From positions 1,649,492,062 through 1,649,556,061 of the forward strand of contig OY728121.1 in the NCBI GenBank assembly GCA_963277665.1: a DNA stretch of 64,000 bases. The letters are read 5' to 3'. Below are positions 46,411 to 60,095 of this stretch, piece by piece; the first letter of the stretch is position 1; every line of letters starts with the position of its first letter. A model generated the notes under the pieces. That model was not told the DNA's origin. It saw only the letters and a list, made by a program, of their open reading frames with translations, and searched no databases. This DNA comes from Viscum album. Taxonomy: Eukaryota > Streptophyta > Magnoliopsida > Santalales > Viscaceae. The translations under genes and the position numbers were made by a program.

Positions 46411-47889
46411 TAATAACATCCAAAAATTTAGGTAAAGTTGATATTTTGTGATTCTCATAGAAATTATATCCTTGTATAGATACTTCAAGTAGATTCAAGC
46501 TCTAGAAAATATGTACCATGGTGTAATAACTCTAAAAGGGATGTATTGGGTATTAACTTTATCGCCACATGGTGCATGACAATGACTCTAAAATGCATAA
46601 AAAGTTTTACACTCTTGGGGTATATTCATTAATAAATTAAATTATATTTAAAATAGATTTTTTATGATTTATTATCTTAAGTAATTAGGATTATGATTAT
46701 TAGAGAATGCAACATAAAGAATCCTAGATTGATCTAAGAGGGAATTATATAGAATTAAAAGATAATTTGATGTATTTCAAGAGTAATACATTTAAAGGTT
46801 GAGTTTCTATGAGACCACTTATGATAATTATACTATTATCATCCCTTATAGTCACCCCTATGGGTTTTATTAATGGTTTAATGTCAAGGGAATGAATATA
46901 ATAATGGATTCCATGGATTAAATAGCGATTGACCCAATGAGGAACCTAAAAATATCTAGAGAAAGAATTCTAGTGATTTTTTCAAACCAAATATCAATAA
47001 TAATGATTGAAAATATAGTCTTAGTTGACTTTCTAATAACATCAAATGAAAAAGATATGGAGTCTCACCGGTTTTTAGGTGTTTAAGATGATGATATAAA
47101 AAAGACTCAACCTACTTCATGTAAAAAAATGTGTATAGAGATACCTTGGGGACTGTCATAAAGAAACTAAAATATTATTTATCTTTAGTAAATGATGTAA
47201 TCGAGAGAAAATCGATAAAATAAAAAGAAATAATTGAATTAAAATGATGTGGGAAAAAATGTGCTTCATAAGGATCCATAAGAAATTCCATATTTTAGAT
47301 ATGAATAATTTTGGCACTATGAAAACCTGGCACTAATATAATTAAATAGGATGAAAATCAAAACCAAACTAGTCTTTGACTATAAAAAAATTGGAAAATT
47401 AGAATAAGGGATACTATTAACTTAAATACCATGATTTTCTATGTAATTTTATTATATATATAGAATTATTATGAGTCTGTGAAATTTGATGGTGCCTGAC
47501 TGCGAGGCCCAGTATGCCTAAAATGAATTTATGGACATTTTTTAGGTTTTTTCAATAGACGTGTGACCGGGAAATCATATATTTTGAGCTAGTGCTCAGA
47601 ATTGAAATTTGAGGGCACCATTTAACTTTTAGTGTAATGATTCTCTTAAGAAATCCTTAACCTCGATCGTAGTGGGTTTAGAGATGAAGTTGGTTTTTGC
47701 TGTTCTCGTGGAGGATTAATAAAATAAATCTAATTTATTTTAAATATCCTCGACCTCCTTTTAGGTTTTTATGGTGGGGACCACAAGGGGTGGTCGGGCA
47801 TTTAATTCATAACATTAAATGCCCGATTACACAAAAATGTGTCACTATTCTACATGCGATTAAGGAGGTTCATTAAGTGGACCAATTAA
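46411..47889. other. Internal part of element D, no gene recognised
   Basis: No gag, pol or host gene motif is readable on either strand. The right part (47711-47897) holds three hairpins in a row. If element D is a LARD, this is the non-coding internal domain's left portion. Confidence 0.45.
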
Positions 47890-47897
47890 TGAACCTC
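47711..47897. repeat. Three consecutive hairpins
   Basis: Hairpin 1: arms 47711-47729 and 47733-47751, 16 of 19 pairs, loop 3. Hairpin 2: arms TCGGGCATTTAAT (47794-47806) and 47814-47826, 13 of 13 pairs, loop 7. Hairpin 3: arms GAGGTTCATTA (47865-47875) and 47887-47897, 11 of 11 pairs, loop 11. No transposon end motif is apparent. Confidence 0.75.
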
Positions 47898-48359
47898 TTT
47901 TAATTATGTGTTGTGAATATGACTCTCCTCTCCTCTCTCTATTTCTAGTTTTTGTTTTTATTGTAAAAGGAGTAGAGGATTTTCATGGAGCCCATTGATG
48001 AAGAAGTGATCAATCAAGAAAGTACCAAAGAACACCATTAGAGTGGAATCAATGGTGGCTTGCTTCGGGATCGACGAACACCAACCCATATTCTAATGCG
48101 GGACACTCTCCAACGACTCTCGAGGTTGGGGTTTTGACTTGTATAAATTTCAATATTTTGTGAATCATATATCTTCTCCCTTGATAATATGCTAACATAG
48201 AGGGTGCAGGCCAAACAAACAAGGCATATTCCCTCTGCCTCTTGTTTATCATTACGTTCTTAACATGAGAATTTTTGGGTTTGATGGAACCCAAATCCAA
48301 GGGACAAGAAGCGAAGGAGACAACCTGGGATGCCGATAGGTGTGATCAAGTGGAAAAAC

Positions 48360-49150
48360 GGACCACTGAAGCTCACCTAGTGGCCTGTGGAAGACTGCCG
48401 GTGCAGCACTGACGACCGGCGCGACACCGGAGACCGGCACAGGCTGGTGATGGAAGTGGTAGACATTGGTCGGCCACGGTGGAGGTGGTTCACTATCACG
48501 CGCCGCAGGAGGATGCCTCGACACTAGGCCACAACGGTCAGTAGAGTGGCTCGTACTGGTCGTCTATGGAGGTGATGCAGCGAATTGTCGCATGCCGTTG
48601 GAGGAGGAGCCTGTAGATTTTCTACCATGGTGGTCGAGTAGGGAGGCCGACACTATCCTGCCATGGAGGAAAAGCTGAACGCCGTCACATGCCGCTGGAG
48701 GGGGCCGTGGCTCGAAGGTGCAACATAGGAGGTACTCACTCCCTACGGGGCCCGTGGTCACCTAGCAACTCCACGTGGAACCGCCGTTTCAATTCTGAAT
48801 GGAACATCCATTCAAAAAATAGGGGGAAAACACCTCCACCCCATGCTAGCTAGGACAGGCCCCGCGCCTTCCAACGGGAAGATCTGCACCCCCATGCTGG
48901 CGGGGCTGTGCCCTCCTGCGGGCTAGGGGGCACCGTCCTGTGGGCTGGGCCGCGCCCCCGGTGGGCCGGGCGATGCCACATGCGGGTCAGCCAGCACCCA
49001 CCTGCAAGACCAACCACGCGTCCTGCGGGCCCGACCGGACTATGGCCCCGATGACTGATCCCACCGTGACCTATCCCAACTAGGCCGACCTTGACTAGGC
49101 CGGCCTTGACCTGGTCAGATCAGACCCAGACCCAACCCGACCCAGTTTCG
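48360..49150. other. GC-rich, CpG-containing island
   Basis: A sharp rise in GC with many intact CG dinucleotides, such as ACCGGCGCGACACCGG near 48414-48430, and degenerate GACC-type repeats at 49060-49145. Part of the gypsy LTR-containing segment. Open frames in it (48252-48524, 48466-48678, 48564-48761) overlap each other on both strands and look like by-products of low stop density. Confidence 0.7.
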
Positions 49151-49509
49151 TTTAAATTATCATAACAAAAAATCTCGAGGTGCATTTGATGGACCATATA
49201 CGGTGCTAAGATTGTTGGACAAAAATGATCCTTTTGGTATAGTCCTTGTTAATTTGGAGAAAGTTTATGTATGTCCAGGTTGGATGGAACCTGAATTCAA
49301 TAGGGCCCTCAGTATTAAAAAGCTTATTACTCACAGACTGTGCATCTGATTGATGCACCATATGTCACGTTGGAACACTTAAAACATGTAGGTCCTTTGG
49401 GTAACACTTTTTAGTAGATTAGTGGTGGTCAAGGTAAGGCCAATATCTCGAGGAGTTGATTATAAGGAACTCGAGCGCACAGAGTGTGAGGAATCCTATG
49501 GCTAGTTGT

Positions 49510-49770
49510 CTTGGAGAAGCGACCCTTTGTGGATCAGCATCATTGTGACCCTTTGTGGATCATCAATCCTAGCTATCCGATGATGACTAGTTTTAGAGTG
49601 TCCCATCGAGGATCAATATCTAGCAACCTTGTGTGGATCAACATTTAGTAACCCTGTGTGGATCAGCTTTCAGAGACCCTGTGGGGATCCACATTCAACG
49701 ACTCTATGTGGATCCACAATATAGCGATCCTTTGTGGATCAAAATTCTAGAGACCCTCTGTGGATCAAAA
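49510..49770 (+). repeat. 25-bp minisatellite, third LTR copy
   Basis: About eight units around GACCCTNTGTGGATC, diverged from those at 25-235 and 6540-6775. Confidence 0.85.
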
Positions 49771-50484
49771 GTAGCATGAACTGATAGATAATAGAAAAAA
49801 TTCTTTGTATATCAGATGTGGAACTTCTAAATGGAATAATATGATATAACTTAAGACTAATCATCTATATTCCTAATATCAGATGTGTATACCTAATGTG
49901 AGATGAAAATTTCATTTTGCTATGTGATTGAGGTCTTTCTTTGTGGTTTTTCCTTTATAGAACTCTAGGAGACCTTCACGGGTCTCGGGGTCCCTACTGA
50001 GTATTATTATAGTCACCCTTACACAGGCTTTATCCGTACCTTGTTGTGTCTAGTGAAGACGATAGATATATTTGAATGAGGTTTGTGTTCCAAGACGAGA
50101 TGATTCCCAATGGTGGAACTTTAGATGTGACATGACGTAGTGACGACTGATCGTGAGTTGTACAAACCCTTTAAGTAGGAACCATGGTAAATTATTCTTC
50201 AAAATGTTTTTCTATTATTGTTGTACTTTCAGTTGGGCTTGTATTCTAACCACATTACTTAAAGTACTAACCCCTTTTTACATTCAGTACAAATCTTTTT
50301 ACAACTGCGGTTTTACTACGTGGGTTGTGCTCATTGTATTCTTAGACTGTGTGTTTGCAGGCTTAAAGGAAATTCCTTCCTGTTTTTCAAGGATATGTCT
50401 TTTAGTTCTAGTCACCAACCCCTGGACTATGGATGATAGGCTTGGGGTAGTCATGAAATGGGCCCTAGGGGACATATGATGACA

Positions 50485-51068
50485 ATTAATGGGGATAAAG
50501 ATAATTAATTGGTGATAATTAAGCTTTTTCATCACTCTATGTTTAAGGAATTATTATGTCTTGTAAGTTTTCACCAACTATTAACTGTTGAAATAAATAT
50601 ACCTGGTAGAAGGATTATTATATCTAATGTATATAAAAATTATTTAAGGTTTTTTGGTTAATTATTCATGAAAATCTTATTATACTTCCACTAGAAAAAT
50701 TTAATGTGATTTTGGAAATGGATTTTTTATCTTTATTTATGGGAAAGAATTTATTTTAGTAATGAATTCATATTTCATATCAACCTATGATAGTCTATAA
50801 ATGAATTGATGATTATGAACACCCTTTATAAAAAATTTCTATGATATGGATGTTGATATTTATTAGTTATAAGATCTTGACAAAAATGGATGGAGAAAAA
50901 AATCTCTATATTCCTGAAAGGACGAATGTGAGAAAAAATATAATTTCGTACGTTTGTAATATCTATATCTCTCAAAAAAGTATTTCCTATACCATTTCTA
51001 TATTTTAGACACCCTATGATATTTTCAGTAGAAGGTAATAATTAAAATTGAAAGGAAAAATTTTATTT
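50485..51068. other. Right internal part of element D
   Basis: Non-coding AT-rich DNA between the gypsy LTR and the polypurine tract. No motif recognised. Confidence 0.45.
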
Positions 51069-51083
51069 AGGGGGGAGGGAGAA
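51069..51083 (+). other. Polypurine tract of element D
   Basis: AGGGGGGAGGGAGAA is followed directly by the 3' LTR start TATAACAACCC (TG changed to TA). The same arrangement as the F-box LARD's tract, indicating the same broad gypsy lineage. Confidence 0.8.
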
Positions 51084-52399
51084 TATAACAACCCAATATT
51101 TAAATATATTATTTTTCTTTAAATAAACATGGTGTCAATAACATTCTCCATAGAAAACACAGAACTAAAATTAAACATGAAGTGATATAAAACAATTACA
51201 TTTTATATGTATAATTATATGATAAAATAAAGATAGCCAAATAATTAAATTCATTTTAAAAAACAAAATCCATTTTTAAGACTAATGCCTTGATAAAATT
51301 AATGGGGAAAATAACTAGTAATATCATTTATCGTGAGAAATTTATTTTGATCCAAAAATAATTTTTTATGTGATTTATATTAAGTAACTAAATATATTAT
51401 ATATAAGGTATATTTTTGATATTAGTAATATATATTTTATATGAATAACTTTTTAACACTAATTTTACTAGTGATGGATGGAAAATAAGAATAATAAGGT
51501 TTAATACATTTAAAATCCATTTTGCGATAAGAACGGATTTTTGTTTTAAATTACAGTTTTATTTAAAATTTAAATTATAAAATTCCATAATTTTAATTAG
51601 GTAATATTGACTAAATTTTTGTATTTATGATAATATTATTATCATTTGTTTTTTTAAAAAAAATAAATAATTTTTATGTGAAAAGTGAAATTTCCATTTT
51701 TACCAATACTGTTAATTTATAATTAAATAAGAAATAAATTTAAGTTTATAATCCTTTAAATTTTTTAAACACGTGTTTAGGTAATAAAAATATTCATTTT
51801 TTAATACCATTATTAATTTATAAAACCCATGTTTTTCATTTTTGGAACTTAATTAATATTTTCCAATAAAAACTATTTTTAATTTATTATTTTAATTAAA
51901 TATTTTTTAGGTGGATTTATGATTTGTATTACTTTTTAATTCAAATTAATTTTATTTTTTCTATACCAAACCAATTTATATCATTAAATCAAATAAATTT
52001 ATAATTTTATCTTTCACATATGTTTTAAGATTATAAATACACTTTTTCCAAAATTGTTTATTTGTGATCAATTTGTAATTTTAAAATTAAAAATTATGAC
52101 ACCTATAATAGTTTTTGATAAAAATATATTATTTTTTAAAAATACAAATTATATTCTTTTTTTGTAAAATTACACATGGTTCATTAAAATTAATTTCTGA
52201 GGGTAAAAATGGATTTACTACAGTGAGGGAAAATAAGGTTTAAGAGGTTTTAACCGAGTAAAAAATGATATTACATGTTAAAAAAAAGTTTGAAAATGGT
52301 TATTTGATGTAGGAGTGATGATAAAACCTCCCCTAATAAATTATTTATTTATTTTTGGAGTATTTATCCTTGAATAATGTAATGAAATTATTGTAAAGT

Positions 52400-53640
52400 A
52401 AAGCCTATTTACAAAAATACCATTCTGAACACTTTTAAAATGGGACATATAATAACCATTAATAGAACAATTTTTTTTATTTTCACTTTAAATAATTATA
52501 ATTTCAGTTCTTATAGAATCATACTTAACTTTAAAAAGCTTTTGGGCATATATAATTATCTTTAGCACTCCCTTTTTGTTGAATTTTGTAAGGAAAACTC
52601 AATGTTCTCAACATAGGTACTCATTTTTATTGAGGTTTATTCCATTATATCTTATGTTTTAAATTATAGTGTTACAATTAAAATATAATTAAATTATATT
52701 TTTTTATACATACTTTTAGTATTCTAATAGAATAAATATTAATCACCTTTCCTCCTTTCTATTAAGAGAAATGAAACCATTATTCATGTGTTGTGTGTGC
52801 TACCTCATCCATGAAACGTCAACTTTTTTTTTCTAAATACTCTATTCATAGATTATTAGGGTGAAATTGAGTAATAAATATGATGAATATTTAATATTAA
52901 TACTAAGATAAAAATTATAATCCACATTTATTCCATATTTTTCATTGATAAATGAAAATGTTAACCCGACGTTGTACGGAAAACCACCTCTACGAAATAA
53001 CACATCTAATTTTCCTTATAGTTTATATATTATTAATTAAACTCTCTTAAAATATGATTAAAATATTTATTATTTTTTGAATAATATCATTAATATTGGG
53101 AAATAGTTATATCATTCCAAATGAAACCGCTTTCATAATCATTAACATCCAAAAACAATGGTATGTTCATGTTTGGGTGGGTCTTTCCACCTAATTGAAC
53201 AATGATATAAAATAATATCATGGATGCCTATAAGAAAGAAAATAATGATCATATATAATATAAACAAATAAATAAATACTTTATTTGGGATATTTAATGG
53301 TAATAGTAAAATTTAACTCATACACTATCATACAAACACCGATTTGTTAAAAATCACCAAAATTTCTCATCATCGAGTTCATCTTCAAGGATCATAACAG
53401 AAACTCTCATAGATTGAAATTATATATTTATTAATAATTTTAATGAATAAATATTATTTTATTTAATTCTATCAAAATGAATAACTCTTTGAGAACAATA
53501 AATACTAATGACTCTGTCATGAAACTAGACACTCAATAATGAAAATAGATAATAAGTATTTAAAATACATATAAATAATTATTATAAATGAGTTGTATAA
53601 ATTTTAATAGTTAGGAATAAATTTATTAAATAAGTTTTTA
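52400..53640. other. Extra ~1.2-1.3 kb in the 3' LTR of element D
   Basis: Missing from the 5' copy, where the flanking landmarks near 44130 and 44210 are close together. Could be an insertion here or a deletion there. No transposon ends, coding motifs or tandem structure were recognised. Confidence 0.45.
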
Positions 53641-55607
53641 ATATAGTTTTTAGTTTTATATAGGTTAGTGTATCTTGTTTAGGGATTAAAATATAAAAGG
53701 TAATGGTGTGTATATCTGAATTTTGTTTCATTGAGATATGATTTGTGTTCACCACCTGTTTCATTTTGTAGTATATGAATCAGGTATGTATTTTTTTTTT
53801 CATTTTTTCATGAAATAATCAGTGTTTTGATAATATATCTCATTTTCAACCATTATTGGATTTCAATGTGAAAGATAACAATGGTATCAGGGTGATTTTT
53901 AACTCTACTCCATTTGTTAAGTAAAAATGTTTCCTTGGAAATTTATTTTTTCTATGATTGGTTTCTTTACACAGTATGTTTTTATTTCACATTTTCTTAT
54001 TTTAATATCTTGTGATAATTAATTATTTTCAATTATTTTACCTTTATTAATTTCTTTCTAATAATGTATATCATTATAGACAATAATTCTGATCCTCTTT
54101 AACAACAATTTCCACTCATTTCATGTAGTTTCCCATATAACGAATGTTCTCCTTTTTCATTGGGATGCTTAATATGTGATACATCATGTGAAATTAATAT
54201 TCACCTTATAATATATTATAAATAAAATTTTATTATCTTTTTTATGATGTGGTATTTCAACAAAAGGAATTTTAATATATATAAATAGATCTTCATAAAC
54301 CACCCTCATTACTTTTGGGTTACACATTCCCTGTATTTTTCCCCCACATTCCCTGTTTTTTCTCATGAATTGATTATACATGATTCAGATACGTTACATA
54401 AATATATGTATAATTTAATATACCATTATATTTTTATATAAATATATGTTTAGGTTTCTTTGAAAATTATCATTATTATAGTAAATCCAATGTATGGGAA
54501 CATTCCAATTGCATATTTCATAAAAAGATCCACATCCATAAAAAGTGTTTCACCATTTTTTTTGGAAAGAAGAAAATATTTTGGGTAACCCCATCATAAT
54601 TTATTTTGAACTAATGGTAAATAATAAAATATTTCCCTTATTAAAATATCCTATGATCATTTTGAAAATCATCAGTTATGATGATTGTATATACTCTTAC
54701 TTTTCCTTGATACTTCTCATGAATTTTCCCACATTAGAACTCAATGATCGAGACATATGTTTATTTATTATAATATTAACATCCAAAATAATCTAATAAC
54801 TTATTATCTTGGTAATCCTAGTGATTATGGATTCTGTTATGTTTTGAGACAATATTATGAAACCCACTTCTTTCTCATGGGTTTTATCTCGATTATACTT
54901 TATGTATTGTTAATTTTCTCCACATAGCACATTCAAGAATATAATTTTTATTTTTCATAATTCAATAGTTGGGATTAGAATTATATAGCCCTATAATTCA
55001 CTGGTTAATGTTTTTATCTCATGAGATACCATGTATGTTGCGCGAGAAGCTATCCAAAGAACACTATTTTATGTTATATGTGGGACCAAGATACTAAATT
55101 TATCCATTGTAATGGGTGAATAATTATAACTCATGAGACAATATTAAACAGGATTGGGAGTGAACCCAGTACAACATGGGAATCTATCAACTATGATATT
55201 TTCGGTGTTTATATTTAAAATATTCTTATGATTTCATGTTTTTTTCACATATTTATGATTCATTGAACTGATTATATTATTTACTTATTTCAGGATTCAT
55301 ATATTATCTCACAATCTTATTTAATGGAACATGTTTTTTGTTTTTATATTACATTTCCTTTATGATGTATCAAAAAATATTATTGTTCCATTTTCTTTTC
55401 AATAATAAATTTATCCATTTTTATGTTTTCTCATATGATTATGATCACACCCTTTATTACTTGTTGATAAGGCATTTCTAAATGAGAATTTAAGCTAACT
55501 ACTTTCTTTTGTGACCTTCCCAAGGTTATTAATATAATTAAATCTTATGGTCAGTATAAAATATATTTTAAAAGAGTCTAATTATAGATAAATGGTTATA
55601 TGTTTTT

Positions 55608-55612
55608 TAAAA
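55608..55612. repeat. Target-site duplication TAAAA, left
   Basis: TAAAA directly precedes the solo LTR and recurs at 60091-60095 directly after it. Confidence 0.8.
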
Positions 55613-58600
55613 TTTAACACCCTAACCCCAGTTACCAAGAGTCAGTGCATTACTTGAATACATTAGAATGATCACAAAGAATAATGTCTCAAAGGAACGA
55701 TTAGTTTAGGAGTCTTAGAAAATAGATTACAAATATGAATGTTACATTAAAATTTATAAAATAAAAAACAATTGAAATAATTATTTGAGAATGCCATTAT
55801 TTCCCTATCTTAACCCTTCATCTCAATCATAATACACTTTTTCACATTCTGGGAAAAATAAAACATAAGAAAGGGGTGAGATCAGATTCTCAATAAGTAT
55901 AAAAATATAGTAGAAACTATCATAAATAAGAATAAACATTTAAGGAAATGTATAAGACTAAAACAAAATGCTTTTAAACTTAAAAATCAACATAATATGT
56001 CAATGTTAAATCAAATAATTCCATTTAATTATTCAAATTTATATTCTACTAGTTGAATAATCACATGTAATATCAATAGACAATTTCAGAATGATGGAAT
56101 TCATAATACCTAACATCATAACCACATAGTTAGGGCCTCGTGGCAAGACTAAAAATAATATTTTGTCAAGGCCTTATGCCAATACACTAATTTTTCTCAT
56201 GAGACCTACTGATGCATTGATGAGCTATACCGGGCTCCACCCATAACTAACTAAGTCCAATTAATTCCTCATAAGGGAGGGTTTAAACATAACATAAACA
56301 TTCTCATTAAAACTAACATACGAAATGTTAATACCTTAACCATAAACCATGAATGGTTTAAAAATAACACATCCACAGTCAAAAAATCATAACAAAATCA
56401 ATACAATATAGAAGATTGTAATATAGTAAATCAACCTCAATCAAGAATAATATCCAATAAAATATGTTGACATAGTTGAAAATAATCAATAAAACTCAAT
56501 GAGAGAAATAACACTTTTCAAGAAATCATTTAAAAGTTTCAAAATATATAAATAAAGTCATTTAAAAGAGATTTTTGAACTAAAGTGTCCCATACCACTA
56601 CGAATCCTTTGAATGAAATTAACACTTTAAAACAATCAGGTCTATATAAATAAATCCGTAAAATCATCTTGAAAACATGGACACTAATTAAAATATTTTG
56701 AAAAATAAATCAATAAAGACATTTAAAATGAGGATCTAGTTAAAGAGTCCCTTCCATAAAAACCTAAAATATTCAATTTTAAAACATTTTAATGAAACAT
56801 GGACATAGATGATAAATATTTCCCTTATAGAAACTTGTAGATAAACAATATTGGATAATAATGAGATTGAGGAAGTAACCCTTACCTTGTACTTTAATTT
56901 GGATGAGGGGATGTTTAACCACTTTTATAATGACCATAGTGTGTTATTAAATTATAATAGAACCATATTCCTATTTATGATATCATAATTTATTCATTTA
57001 TGGCTTTATACTATACATTTAATAATAATTTCTATGTTAAAATAATATTTCGGGTAATGATCGCTTTCTCTATCGTATATGTTTTAACTTGTTATTTTTT
57101 ATCGTACAACTTATATCATGATTTTACTGATTCCAGAATATAAAACAGTATTTATTTATCATATACATTTAGAATATAAATATGTATAATATATATATAT
57201 ATATGGAATTGAAAACACCGTTTGTGGAGACGGTAGACCTTACATACACATAAAAATTGTCTCCATTTTCATATCTTATTGAACGGAAGTAAGTGAATGA
57301 GATATATGTAAATACATATATATATATATATATTTTAATTATAATTATTATTTCATATATTACATACTTATTAATAGTATATATTTTTATAATCCTTATT
57401 GAATAGTGAATGAGTAAATGAATCTCATCGTGTCGTGGAGACGGTAACCCGTATGTAAGCATGAACGACGATATCATTATATTGATGGTAAAAACTATAT
57501 AATTGGATGATATATTATATATAAACAATCAAAAAAAATTTCTATTTATTATTTACATCAATTATAATCATTATTATACCCATCCAAATAATGAAGTGTT
57601 GAATAACAAACTACACCACAACGTGGAGACGGCAAGCCATACAGATGCATTTATTAGGACTTTTTCATTCATAGGATGGATAGAATAATTCATATGGCTA
57701 TATAATATTTATAATAACATCTAATTATATATAAGGTACTAGAGTTATTATTTTAGTATGGAAAAATTAAAAGAAAGAGGATGTGGAAGATGAAAAGAAC
57801 TTTGAAGGAGGTGGTGAAGTAACTACCTCATCTTCGGGTTCTTCCTTTCGATTTGATCAAAAGGAATTCTTAGGTTGACTTATTTTAAAACTAATCACTC
57901 TTGGTTGAAGGGAAGGTAGTTTAGATGATATTTTAGTGGGGGGTTTTCCAATCCAAATGTCTTTGGAGGTGTGATTTTGAGTGAAAGGGAAGTAGCATTT
58001 TTTAAGAGTGGTGATGCTCACTTTAGGAACAGATTGAAATATTATTTTATTATAATATAATTTTTTGTTTATAATGGTCTCAAATGGATTTATTTCTAGG
58101 ATAAGGTTGGGATGGGTCTAAATTCTCATAAGCAATAGGTTTTAGACATGGTTAGGTCCCCATATTAACCATATCTTTTATATTTAACTCTTAGTTAAAT
58201 AATATAAATTTTACAATGTCTTCTTGTATTTTTATATTAAACGGTTACTAAAAATACTATAAAATACCAAGAGAACCTGAATTGGTAAATTAATGAAATA
58301 TCTATCATTATATAAGTCTTTTGGATGAACATTATATTTTTAGGAAAATTATATCATTTAGTAATATAGTATTTCTTTTAAAAAAACAATTATGCTGATT
58401 TTGACTCTATTTAGTATTTAGTTTTTGTGAAAGTCAAAAAAATATTGATTAATTTGAAAAAAAACACATTAAATCAACCCTAAAATGTCGTATTATCCTA
58501 GAAAATTCATGGAATTCATCAAAAGTGTCAATTTATATTTATTTGAATATTTATAATATCAATTATTTTAATCTTTCATTAATAAGATAATTACTGCATC

Positions 58601-60090
58601 ATCATTTTGTTATAAATAAATTTAAATATTTTCTGTATAAAAATTATAAATAAAAGACCATGATGTAGGAAATATTTCAAGATTTCTAATTAATATTTAT
58701 AGTCTAATTTATCTTATATATTACCCTATATTACAAATTGTTTAGTTGTTAAACTATGATTTTAACACTCATAACTTTTCTTTAAACACAGAAATAATAA
58801 AAGTCCTAATCTAATATAAGTGGAGAAAAAGGATAAATTTTTATTTCTAAGGTTTATTTTGGCTGAAACACACTTATCCAATAGAATTAGGATATGTCTT
58901 ATGGTAATTATAATTTCATTTTTACCATCAATTACCCTATTTACTTTTAACCGTGTTAAATATAATTCAAAATTTACTATTCACCATGAATCATTTTCAT
59001 CCTATTGAACCACATTTTACTTAATGATTTCTACCATGTCTCTTGTATTTTTGAAATTCAATTCACAGAAAAGGTAAAATTACATTTTTTTCAAATTTGC
59101 AAATGTGCCTACAAGGTGGGTAAAAGACGTTAACAAATTCAACAAAATTTTATACATCCAATCTTATTATAAAATGACTCCAATGAATTAAATTGAAATA
59201 ATATAGGTATTATGTAACTATTTTGACTTTAAAATAAATTTAAATAAAAAATAAAACTTATTTAAATAAAAGTTGGGTTTAAACAATAACATATTATGTT
59301 TCACTATTCATCAAATATTGAAAGTTTTCAGAAAAATACCAAGAATTCACCCTAGGATAATTTTAATATTCTAAATAAAAAAATTATGTATATTTTACCA
59401 CCTAAAAAACATATGAGTTGTATTAATTAATTTAAAATTACTTCCCATTGTCAAAACCAGAAAGCAGGTTTTTATGAAGTAAAAACTATGAAAACATTGA
59501 CATGTGTTTATGTGCAATTTAAATGTGAAATTACATCCAATAACCTAAATTATATTAAATGATAATAATTTAATCTAATTATACTTTTAAACCACTCAAA
59601 TTCATAATTTAACATTATAAATTATTTTGATTAAAAAAGTTGTTTTAAAAAAATATTTAATATTTCTCATTATTCATCAAACTATAAAGTTATCAGAAAA
59701 GTACCGAACATTTTTGAAAACTAAATTTCTTATGTCCCTATTATAATGAATAATTAAATTTCATTAAATTGAATATATAAAAGTGTCAAATATTGGATAT
59801 AAAAAAATTACGCCATTATAAGGTGGTAAAATTGAATTTTTTGAAAACAAAATCCTTCCTTTATCTGAAAAAATGAATTCGTTCATATATTATGTCGAAG
59901 AAACACATAATATGTATTCTAAAATTATATATAGTATATGAAATTAAAAATTCAGTTAATCCAATTCATAACCACTTTTTGAACAGCAAGTTTGGTAAGT
60001 TGTGGTGTTCTTGATCTTGGTGATTCTTGTAGTGTAAGCTATTTAATTATTTTAAAGAGATAACATACTATGAAATCTAGGGGTTTTACA
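55613..60090 (-). repeat. Solo LTR of the F-box LARD family (4478 bp)
   Basis: Aligns along its length with the LTRs at 27670 and 35475: start TTTAACACCCTAACCCCAG, internal landmarks GGGCTCCACCC (56229), CAACCTCAATCAAGAATAAT (56431), GTGGAGACGG, TTCGGGTTCTTCC (57834), and end GGGGTTTTACA. Length is within 5 bp of the LARD LTRs. Flanked by TAAAA. Only one LTR and no internal region, the product expected from LTR-LTR recombination. It is much more diverged than the LARD pair and its TATA region (57990-58015) has decayed to a T-run. Inserted in the 3' LTR of element D in the same direction as the F-box LARD. Confidence 0.9.
57224..57652. repeat. Three GTGGAGACGG motif copies in the solo LTR
   Basis: Copies start at 57224, 57435 and 57623, spaced 211 and 188 bp. 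The LARD LTRs have only two. The CGTACGTACG core has decayed (for example CGTATGTAAGCATG). Confidence 0.75.
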
Positions 60091-60095
60091 TAAAA
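60091..60095. repeat. Target-site duplication TAAAA, right
   Basis: Partner of 55608-55612. Confidence 0.8.

Larger units (their letters stand above)
47890..50484 (+). mobile_element. Gypsy LTR-containing segment inside element D
   Basis: The right part (about 49180-50484) is a third copy of the LTR seen at 1-922 and 6341-7461, including the minisatellite and the terminal GGGCCCTAGGGGAC; it ends GACA at 50484 with no PBS after it, so it is a 3' or solo LTR. The GC-rich left part matches in character the stretch before the 3' LTR at 5460-6320. The left boundary is uncertain: ATTAA at 47885-47889 and 50485-50489 could be a target duplication but is weak in AT-rich DNA and would cut through a hairpin. 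Confidence 0.65.

Noticed and set aside
48049..48761. Four proline/arginine-rich open frames in the GC-rich segment
   Set aside because: Mutually overlapping on both strands in a segment of a repeated LTR region; low stop density from high GC explains them.
47885..50489. ATTAA on both sides as proof of a 2595-bp solo LTR
   Set aside because: A 5-bp A/T word is expected often by chance here, and the left end would fall inside a perfect hairpin; kept only as a possible boundary.
57169..57528. 119-codon open frame on the - strand rich in isoleucine and tyrosine
   Set aside because: Lies wholly inside the solo LTR across TA-repeat runs; the frame is a by-product of (TA)n and is not kept in the other two LTRs.
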